Of a stretch of 6,959 nucleotides of DNA, positions 1 through 4,964 are shown one piece after another (within the stretch, counting starts at the first letter, position 1; each line of letters starts with the position of its first letter). A program made the translations under genes and the position numbers. The DNA is taken from NCBI GenBank assembly GCA_029883255.1, contig JAOUJL010000074.1, positions 1-6,959 of the forward strand, in the 5' to 3' direction. A model generated the notes under the pieces. It was given only the letters and a program-made list of their open reading frames with translations. It was not told where the DNA came from and did not search any database. The DNA is from Candidatus Bathyarchaeota archaeon (GTDB lineage: Archaea > Thermoproteota > Bathyarchaeia > Bathyarchaeales > Bathyarchaeaceae).

Positions 1-2
1 AG

Positions 3-1322
3 AAGCCTAGTTTGCCTGCACCTCCGTCGCCAATTCTAGAGGCCAAGAAGGTTTTTCACGCATATGCAAAAGACATCGACGCGGACATAAAAGTAATAGA
101 AGACCCTACAGATGAAATATGTGAAACCGGGTCCATTGAAGAGTATTTAGAGTATTTTCAAGATCGCTTCCAAAGAATACAAAGATTTCTAAGAAGAAGA
201 ATGGATGTCAAAGATGCCACATCCATATCCGAGGCGCTTAAATCTTCAGTTAACACAAAGGTGAAGATCATTGGCATGGTCACTGAGAAACGGGAACGCA
301 AGCAAAGGGTATTCTTGACCGTTGAAGATTTGGAAGCCAGTGTCACTGTACTTGTGACCCCAAGCACAAGCCAAGAGGTCATAAAAAAGGCGCACATGTT
401 ACTATTAGACCAAGTTATTTGCATAAAAGCCATCAAAGGAAGAAACGACTTGTTTATCGCAGAAGATATTGTTTGGCCTGACATGCCCAAAAGAAAACCT
501 AACAAAGCCTCAATACCGGTTTATGCAGCGCTCATATCAGACTTGCATGTCGGAAGCAAAATGTTTATGCGAGAAGAGTTTAGTCGGTTTGTGCTTTGGT
601 TAAATGGGAAGTTCGGAAATGAAAGTTTGAAGAATCTGGCAAGTCATGTCAAATATGTGGTGATCGCCGGCGATCTTGTAGATGGGATAGGGATTTATCC
701 GGGGCAGTTAGACGAACTGGCGATAACAGATATTTATGAACAGTATGGAATGGTCTCGAAATTCATTGAACAAATCCCAGATTATATCGAATTGATAATA
801 ATACCTGGAAACCACGATGCGTCCCGGAGGGCATTGCCTCAGCCTGCCATACCTAAAGATTATGCAGAGCCACTCTGTGAAGCTAGAAAAGTATATTCCT
901 TAGGAAACCCAAGCACTGTGAGGCTTCACGAAGTCGAACTGCTTCTGTATCATGGACGTAGCCTAGATGATATTGTTGCGTCCATTCCAAATGTAAGCTT
1001 TCAAACTCCGGACAAAGCCATGAAACTTCTTCTACAAAGCAGACATTTAGCCCCCGTTTACGGAAAAAAAACGCCGATAGCACCAGAAAAAAAGGACTTC
1101 ATGATTATAGAAAGACCCCCAGACATTTTCCATTCCGGACATGTGCACGTAATAAAGTATGACACTTATCGAGGAACACTTATCGTTAACTCAGGGGCTT
1201 GGCAAAAGCAGACTGAATTCCAAAAGAAAATGGGGGTTGCTCCCAATCCAGGAATCGTTCCAATCGTAAACCTTCAAACATTACAAGTTACACCCATCAA
1301 TTTTGCAGCATCCTATGTGTGA
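3..1322 (+). CDS. polB: DNA polymerase D small subunit DP1 (exonuclease subunit), 5'-partial
   Basis: Small subunit of the archaeal replicative polymerase PolD. It pairs with the catalytic subunit DP2 (not in this window) and supplies the Mre11-like 3'-5' proofreading exonuclease. Numbering from the TTG at 12-14, an OB-fold spans about residues 80-155, followed by a calcineurin-like phosphoesterase domain at about 170-420. All expected metal-site motifs are present: D177-x-H179, G220-D221-x-x-D224, G266-N-H-D269, H314-G and G376-H-V-H379, so the exonuclease should be active. The reading frame is open to the left edge, the TTG has no Shine-Dalgarno sequence, and 436 residues is short for DP1 (often 480-620). 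The true start and N-terminal domain therefore probably lie outside the window, and TTG-12 is only the first in-frame start-like codon. The gene converges with orc1. Family assignment is firm; only the start is unknown. Confidence 0.95.
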   Translation, partial: KPSLPAPPSPILEAKKVFHAYAKDIDADIKVIEDPTDEICETGSIEEYLEYFQDRFQRIQRFLRRRMDVKDATSISEALKSSVNTKVKIIGMVTEKRERKQRVFLTVEDLEASVTVLVTPSTSQEVIKKAHMLLLDQVICIKAIKGRNDLFIAEDIVWPDMPKRKPNKASIPVYAALISDLHVGSKMFMREEFSRFVLWLNGKFGNESLKNLASHVKYVVIAGDLVDGIGIYPGQLDELAITDIYEQYGMVSKFIEQIPDYIELIIIPGNHDASRRALPQPAIPKDYAEPLCEARKVYSLGNPSTVRLHEVELLLYHGRSLDDIVASIPNVSFQTPDKAMKLLLQSRHLAPVYGKKTPIAPEKKDFMIIERPPDIFHSGHVHVIKYDTYRGTLIVNSGAWQKQTEFQKKMGVAPNPGIVPIVNLQTLQVTPINFAASYV

Positions 1323-1324
1323 CA

Positions 1325-1355
1325 ACCTGTGTAATGAGTCTAGTCACCTGTGTAA
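1325..1355. repeat. Short direct repeat in the polB-orc1 convergent gap
   Basis: The 10-mer ACCTGTGTAA occurs at 1325-1334 and again at 1346-1355, 21 bp apart start to start (two helical turns), immediately after the polB stop. The rest of the 161-bp gap (1323-1483) shows no ORF, no clear oligo-T terminator on either strand and no tRNA-like fold. The repeat could be a protein-binding site or chance. Confidence 0.3.
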
Positions 1356-1483
1356 GTTCAGAAATGACTTCTCCATACTTGGACAGCTCATAATGTATCC
1401 AGATAATTTATGAATTGAACCATGTTTCTTGAAGGCTGTCTGGCGAATTTACACGGTGAATCTTCAAACGGTGGTAGCTCTAT

Positions 1484-2731
1484 TCAACGCCTACTCGAAA
1501 TCTCTGCCAAGTATTTAGGCGCATAGTTGACCAGCCGTTCAAGCCTATCATCCGTGGTGAATGACGTTCTAATAATACTACGTGCTATGCTCAGACTAAT
1601 CTTTTTTGTACGCCCGTACCGTCCCATGCTCACAACTCGTGCGTTCAATAACCCTATCACATCCAGTTCATTCACTAGACTGCTCACTCGTCTTTGAGTT
1701 AACGGTGTAACCCCTGACTGACTACAAAGCTCACAGTAAATTTCATAGATGTCACCAGTCACCGCACAGCTAATTTTCGCCTTGCCTAATAGATAGACGC
1801 TACATAAAACAAGTTTTGAGTGAAGTGGAAGGTTCTCCAAAGCTTCCGCAATCCGATCATGTTCAATCCTCTTTTCCGCCCGTCGTACGTGATCCTCTAC
1901 AACAGCTTCAGAGCCTTCACGCTCAGCCAACTCACCGGCAACCCGAAGAAGATCCAAAGCTCGCCGTGCATCTCCATGCTCCGCAGCAGCCAACGCCGCA
2001 CACAAACTCAGAGCACCATCAAACAAAACGCCATCATGAAATGCCGGTCGGGCACGGTCTAGAAGAATGTCTCGTAGCTCAGCTGCGTCATATGGCCTAA
2101 ATACAATTTCCTCCTCGCTTAGAGAACTCAAAACTCTGGGATCAAGAAGCTCTTTGAATCTAAGATCGTTGGAGATTCCCACAATTGAGGCTTTGCTATA
2201 ACGAAGAGTTTCGTTTATTCTAGTCAATTCGTAAAGCAGAGCATCTCCTCGCGTTTTTATGAGGGCATCAATTTCATCAAGAACAACGATAAAAAGGATT
2301 TTACATGAGTCTAAACCAGTTTTAAATCGGTCAAAAACTTCTCCCACAGCTAGGCCAGTAAATGGAACCTTCACGTTTAAAGTAGTACATAAACTTGAGA
2401 AAATCCTGTATTCTGTACTCATTAGTCGGCAGTTAATATAGCAGACCTTCATAGGTGCCCCAAGTTCACAAGCCTTATGACCAAGTCTGCTCAACACATA
2501 CTTTATAACCGCGGTTTTTCCTGTGCCTGTTTTTCCATAAACCAAGACGTTAGAGCATTGGGAACCTTTTAAAATGGGGGCGCATATTTCACCAAGGTAA
2601 CGGATCTGTTCCCCGCGGTGTGGCAGCAGATCAGGAACATAGTCATGCCGTAACACCTCTCTGTCTTGAAATATGCTGTTGCCTTTCAAAAAATGTTCAA
2701 ATACCTTGTCTAACACGGTAGTTTTACTCAT
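1484..2731 (-). CDS. orc1: Orc1/Cdc6-type replication initiator (AAA+ ATPase)
   Basis: Origin-binding initiator that binds ORB repeats through its winged helix and AAA+ domain and recruits MCM helicase. The 415-residue length is normal for the family. It shows Walker A GKTGTGKT (66-73, K72), Walker B LDEID (151-155), sensor-1 N188 in ISND, the DPRVLSSL arginine-finger motif (R199), sensor-2 GDARRALD (R256), and a C-terminal winged helix (about 295-385) ending in the typical GRYGRTKKISL wing. The ATG at 2729-2731 is preceded by GAGGG at 2739-2743 with 7-nt spacing, which supports this start. It is transcribed away from the putative origin and ends tail to tail with polB. The stretch coding the sensor-2/lid region (about 1900-2070) is visibly richer in G+C than the flanks, probably because of its Ala/Arg/Glu content. 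No key residue is missing. Confidence 0.97.
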   Translation of the reverse strand: MSKTTVLDKVFEHFLKGNSIFQDREVLRHDYVPDLLPHRGEQIRYLGEICAPILKGSQCSNVLVYGKTGTGKTAVIKYVLSRLGHKACELGAPMKVCYINCRLMSTEYRIFSSLCTTLNVKVPFTGLAVGEVFDRFKTGLDSCKILFIVVLDEIDALIKTRGDALLYELTRINETLRYSKASIVGISNDLRFKELLDPRVLSSLSEEEIVFRPYDAAELRDILLDRARPAFHDGVLFDGALSLCAALAAAEHGDARRALDLLRVAGELAEREGSEAVVEDHVRRAEKRIEHDRIAEALENLPLHSKLVLCSVYLLGKAKISCAVTGDIYEIYCELCSQSGVTPLTQRRVSSLVNELDVIGLLNARVVSMGRYGRTKKISLSIARSIIRTSFTTDDRLERLVNYAPKYLAEISSRR

Positions 2732-2775
2732 AATATTGCCCTCAGATGTTAATTCATTGTTTGAATGTTTACACC

Positions 2776-2798
2776 CAGACCCCTACATTTCCTATGGA
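2776..2798 (-). promoter_or_regulatory. Origin recognition box ORB1
   Basis: On the minus strand this reads TCCA-TAG-GAA-ATG-TAGGGGT followed by CTG, matching ORB2 and ORB3 at every shared core position. The ORB layout, a partial dyad followed by a G-string, is the Orc1/Cdc6 recognition element. Its G-string points toward orc1, away from the AT-rich region. It lies 45 bp upstream of the orc1 start codon, so Orc1 bound here could also repress its own gene. Confidence 0.8.
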
Positions 2799-2808
2799 AT
2801 AGCCTAGA

Positions 2809-2817
2809 GATTTTTAG
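2809..2817 (-). promoter_or_regulatory. orc1: Possible TATA box of orc1
   Basis: On the minus strand CTAAAAATC is the best TATA-like element upstream of orc1. It would place transcription initiation near 2785-2790, inside ORB1, with a leader of roughly 55-60 nt. Archaeal promoters are weakly defined and the surroundings are AT-rich, so this is tentative. Confidence 0.25.
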
Positions 2818-2826
2818 GTAATATTC

Positions 2827-2844
2827 TTCCTTCTTCAGAAGGAA
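2827..2844. repeat. Perfect 8-bp inverted repeat in the AT-rich region
   Basis: TTCCTTCT and AGAAGGAA flank a 2-base centre (TC). It lies between ORB1 and ORB2 and is the first of three compact hairpins in the putative unwinding element. Confidence 0.6.
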
Positions 2845-2853
2845 TAGCCTCTC

Positions 2854-2867
2854 AGTGGTTAGCCACT
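2854..2867. repeat. 5-bp hairpin followed by a T-rich run
   Basis: AGTGG-TTAG-CCACT is followed on the + strand by a T-rich run (2869-2879). It resembles a stem plus oligo-T terminator but follows no gene on that strand, so a structural role in the origin is as likely. Function is unknown. Confidence 0.45.
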
Positions 2868-2893
2868 ATTTTTTTATTTAATGATTACTATAG

Positions 2894-2909
2894 AACACTT
2901 TGAAGTGTT
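2894..2909. repeat. Perfect 7-bp inverted repeat in the AT-rich region
   Basis: AACACTT and AAGTGTT flank a TG centre and are followed by a short T run on the + strand. This is the third compact hairpin between ORB1 and ORB2. Confidence 0.55.
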
Positions 2910-2963
2910 TTTACAGATTTTTTTGCTAAATAATATCTACTCTCATCTTAGCAGATTTGGCGG

Positions 2964-2986
2964 TCCAGTGGAAACTTAGGGGTTGG
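2964..2986 (+). promoter_or_regulatory. Origin recognition box ORB2
   Basis: It reads TCCA-GTG-GAA-ACT-TAGGGGT followed by TGG, then more G residues (GGGGTTGGGG at 2979-2988). The TCCAGTGGAAAC half with a downstream G-string is the classic archaeal ORB form, and this is the best match of the three. It is inverted relative to ORB1 and lies on the opposite side of the AT-rich stretch, 188 bp centre to centre. Confidence 0.88.
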
Positions 2987-3001
2987 GGCGAAGGGATTAA
3001 C

Positions 3002-3043
3002 CATGCTTGCTGACAATTGTAAGCATGACGTATACGACGCGTC
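3002..3043. repeat. Cluster of palindromes just right of ORB2
   Basis: Three dyads lie in 42 bp. CATGCTT (3002-3008) pairs with AAGCATG (3021-3027) across a 12-base loop. Next come the 8-bp palindromes CGTATACG (3029-3036) and GACGCGTC (3036-3043), which share one base. The density next to an ORB suggests binding sites for another origin factor, but none is recognised. Confidence 0.5.
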
Positions 3044-3210
3044 TTGTTGGACTCAAATAAGCATTTGTTAACACGTTAGCTTGTATGAACTGTTTACTCG
3101 TTAAACACTTAACTTTTTGTGAACTGTTGTGGAATTGATTTATTTAATGATTTACCAATGGTCCTATTTTATGAAAATTTACCTTTTTCTGTCCTATAAC
3201 GTGTAAAGAG

Positions 3211-3233
3211 CCGACCCCTAGTCTTCTACTGGA
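3211..3233 (-). promoter_or_regulatory. Origin recognition box ORB3
   Basis: On the minus strand it reads TCCA-GTA-GAA-GAC-TAGGGGT followed by CGG. It matches the shared ORB core but is weaker in the dyad half (GTAGAAG where ORB2 has GTGGAAA). Its G-string points left, facing that of ORB2 across a second AT-rich interval, 247 bp centre to centre from ORB2. Confidence 0.75.
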
Positions 3234-3377
3234 GAATTAAGCTTACTACGCCTTTTGCGTCTATTTTGCAAACACTGCCTCTTGTGAAGTCTGTGAATCA
3301 AAAAAGATGCAAATTACGTTTATTTTTCAGTTTTAAGACATAATTATCCTTTTTACCCTTCTAATATTCACCATAAC

Positions 3378-3386
3378 TTCTATAAC
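3378..3386 (+). promoter_or_regulatory. Possible TATA-like element for the gene at 3431
   Basis: TTCTATAAC would place a transcription start near 3405-3410, giving a leader of about 20-25 nt. The match is weak and chosen mainly by position; TTTTAAGA near 3331-3338 is an alternative. Confidence 0.2.
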
Positions 3387-3430
3387 CTGTGACGTGTTAA
3401 GTTGTAAAGAGTTTTGTTTGGTGCTTAGGG

Positions 3431-3856
3431 ATGCCTGCTAGGAAAATGCGAGTGGAGGTCTTCGACGAAAATGGAAACCGTTATACAATAACCTTTACGG
3501 GGCATGTTACTAGAGACAAGGCTCTTCGTCTATTAGATGTTGTCGAACTACTCGGCGGCATGCCTGGGCTCAACCCTGGAGTGGGTGACTTTCCTTCGGA
3601 GCTGTCCAAGTTTGATAAGGTTCGCTTGATTCTTGAGAAGAGTTTTCCAGTTGCGTGGTTTTCTTCTAAAGACATTCAATCTGCATATGAACAAGAGTTT
3701 AAAAAACCAATCAGTTTGAGCACGGTTTCTACATATCTATCTCGGATGGCCCAGCGTGGCATTCTTGCAAATAGAAGTATGTCGAACCGCAAGCGTTATA
3801 GACGGATGACTAGAGTGTCACAAAATACATTAAGTTACATGAAAGGTGATAAATAA
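3431..3856 (+). CDS. Origin-adjacent winged-helix protein of unknown function
   Basis: A 141-residue basic protein that I cannot assign to a named family. The N-terminal part (about 6-45) looks like a beta-hairpin followed by a helix: RVEVFDENGNRYTITFTG, then a basic/hydrophobic helix ending in ELLGG. A Pro/Gly-rich linker (44-58) follows. A winged helix at about 60-126 has SLSTVSTYLSRMAQRGIL as recognition helix and start of the wing, then an Arg-rich basic tail (SNRKRYRRMTR), which points to DNA binding. The start is uncertain: ATG-3431 has no well-spaced Shine-Dalgarno sequence (GGG directly abuts it) and Met6 at 3446 is the alternative, so translation may be leaderless. It is the first gene right of the origin, 79 bp before nurA in the same direction. 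A replication-linked regulator or origin-binding accessory factor is possible; a plain transcription factor is equally possible. Confidence 0.85.
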   Translation: MPARKMRVEVFDENGNRYTITFTGHVTRDKALRLLDVVELLGGMPGLNPGVGDFPSELSKFDKVRLILEKSFPVAWFSSKDIQSAYEQEFKKPISLSTVSTYLSRMAQRGILANRSMSNRKRYRRMTRVSQNTLSYMKGDK

Positions 3857-3875
3857 CAGTCAATTTCAAAGGATA

Positions 3876-3894
3876 CTGGATGTTTCAATTCCAG
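3876..3894. repeat. Small inverted repeat upstream of nurA
   Basis: CTGGA (3876-3880) and TCCAG (3890-3894) flank a 9-base loop in the 79-bp gap before nurA. There is no T-run after it, so it is not a convincing terminator. It may be an operator or chance. Confidence 0.3.
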
Positions 3895-3920
3895 ATTGTG
3901 TGCAGGCTCTACATATTTCT

Positions 3921-3928
3921 TGGAGAGG
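3921..3928 (+). promoter_or_regulatory. nurA: Shine-Dalgarno site of nurA
   Basis: TGGAGAGG ends 7 nt before ATG-3936. It is the strongest ribosome-binding site in the window and fixes the nurA start. Confidence 0.75.
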
Positions 3929-3935
3929 AAGCTGA

Positions 3936-4964
3936 ATGAGCAAGATAGGTGAAGATTTAGCAGAAATGAAGAAAAAACTTGGTGAATACATTAACAAGGG
4001 ACGCGCAATAGGTTTTCATGAAGCTAGGAAGGAACCTGTGATAGCAATTACCCCTGATAAGTCTAAAATAAAGCCTTTAAGAAGAATAGAAAATTGCGAC
4101 GTACATTTCATCGCTGTAGACTGCTCAACCAGAACCTTGAAGAGAGCAAATAACTGGGGCATTTACCTCATGCGGGCAGCATATGCTTCTGTGGAGGGAC
4201 GCAACGTGAATTGGGGTTATGAGGAAAGTATCGCCAGTATAGTTGGAGATCGCCGAACACGTTCTAATTTCTTAAAAGATCGAAGGCTGCAATTAGAAAG
4301 CGAAATGGCTTTGAAAATTCTTTACGAAGAGTCTAGTGATGATATGGACGTGGGTAGGAATGCTCTTCGTAGACTAAGTGAAGGAGATTATATTCTTCTG
4401 GATGGAGCTAGCTTCTTTGGCGGAAAAAGGGGGTTCTATACCTCACTATACGAAGAGGCTCTTCGTAAAAGGGTCAATCTTCTTACTATAAGTAAACAGT
4501 CTCCGATGCTTCAAGATGAAAAGGGGCGAGATCTTATGGCAGCAACATGTATGCTTGCGCCTTATCCAATCTGGATTTACTACCCAGTTAGAGAAGCAAA
4601 TAAAGATAAACATCTATACGGGGATGTGTCTATTGTGAAATTGTGTGAAGATGGCTCACACGCTTTCCGTTGTGACATAATGGAATACTTAACTAATCGC
4701 GAAGTATCTGAGTTACTTTCCCCACTCACGACAATCTCAGAAGATCCAAGATGCCTAGGGTATCCGATCACCCTTTGGCTTGCTCATGATTTTTCTGCTT
4801 CATCTGACTCGAAACTCCTTCACTATCATGATCAAGTTGAGGAGATACTAGCTAACGCTGGGTTGTTAAATATACTTCGCGTTGAAGAACTCTCGTGCAG
4901 TTTTCCAGATGAACTTCATGGTGTAAAACATCCATTTCACTGGGAGCGGATTGAACATGTCTGA
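3936..4964 (+). CDS. nurA: NurA 5'-3' nuclease
   Basis: NurA-domain nuclease that forms a complex with the HerA hexamer to resect DNA ends for homologous recombination. At 342 residues it is within the family range. Visible family motifs are motif I AVDCST (D62, with Cys where Gly is usual), the acidic RLQLESEMAL helix (E121/E123), YILLDGAS (D156), the TISKQS lysine (K187) and the C-terminal GYPITLWLAHDFS (H284-D285). The proposed metal-binding acids are all kept, so it should be active. The start is set by a strong Shine-Dalgarno site at 3921-3928. The stop overlaps the herA start by 8 bp, indicating translational coupling and a shared transcript. No mre11 or rad50 lies beside it in this window, although these commonly accompany nurA-herA in archaea. 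Identification rests on motif order plus the HerA neighbour. Confidence 0.9.
   Translation: MSKIGEDLAEMKKKLGEYINKGRAIGFHEARKEPVIAITPDKSKIKPLRRIENCDVHFIAVDCSTRTLKRANNWGIYLMRAAYASVEGRNVNWGYEESIASIVGDRRTRSNFLKDRRLQLESEMALKILYEESSDDMDVGRNALRRLSEGDYILLDGASFFGGKRGFYTSLYEEALRKRVNLLTISKQSPMLQDEKGRDLMAATCMLAPYPIWIYYPVREANKDKHLYGDVSIVKLCEDGSHAFRCDIMEYLTNREVSELLSPLTTISEDPRCLGYPITLWLAHDFSASSDSKLLHYHDQVEEILANAGLLNILRVEELSCSFPDELHGVKHPFHWERIEHV

Larger units (their letters stand above)
2801..2950. other. Putative duplex-unwinding element between ORB1 and ORB2
   Basis: The stretch is about 29% GC over 2801-2940 and falls to about 20% in 2871-2940, including a T7 run and several TTTA/AAAT steps. It is bracketed by two oppositely oriented ORBs whose G-strings point outward, the arrangement seen around unwinding elements of known archaeal origins. 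Three compact inverted repeats sit inside it. The role as the melting site is inferred. Confidence 0.6.
2732..3430. other. Putative chromosomal replication origin (oriC) with three ORBs
   Basis: This 699-bp region has no convincing ORF and lies immediately upstream of orc1, the usual position of archaeal origins. It holds three long ORB-like elements, two of them inverted around an AT-rich stretch (about 29% GC over 2801-2940 and about 20% over 2871-2940, counted by hand). A second AT-rich stretch (about 26% GC over 3101-3200) lies between ORB2 and ORB3. Many short inverted repeats crowd 2827-3113. The segment 3241-3430 shows no further full ORB and probably carries the promoter of the gene at 3431. 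What is seen is the motifs, composition and gene context; that the region fires as an origin is inference from the Sulfolobus, Pyrococcus and haloarchaeal origin architecture. Confidence 0.85.

Noticed and set aside
158..505. Open frame antisense to polB
   Set aside because: It overlaps the OB-fold part of DP1, whose protein motifs are clear. The antisense product has low-complexity Ser/Leu composition and no motif.
1816..2100. Open frames on the + strand opposite orc1
   Set aside because: They lie inside a well-supported orc1 on the other strand, in its G+C-rich part where stops are rare, and their translations show no recognisable domain.
2854..2880. Stem plus T-run as a genuine intrinsic terminator
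   Set aside because: No gene reads into it on the + strand, and its position between ORBs in AT-rich DNA explains it as well.
2732..3430. CRISPR array or tandem-repeat locus
   Set aside because: The repeated elements are three ORBs in mixed orientation at unequal spacing of 188 and 247 bp, without regular spacers.
3241..3430. tRNA or structured small RNA between ORB3 and the winged-helix gene
   Set aside because: Only weak dyads such as ACGC/GCGT near 3248-3260 are visible. No cloverleaf or T-loop motif could be found.
4951..4956. TTG-4951 as the herA start
   Set aside because: ATG-4957 lies in frame two codons later with a better spaced GGGAG, so the TTG is unlikely to be used.
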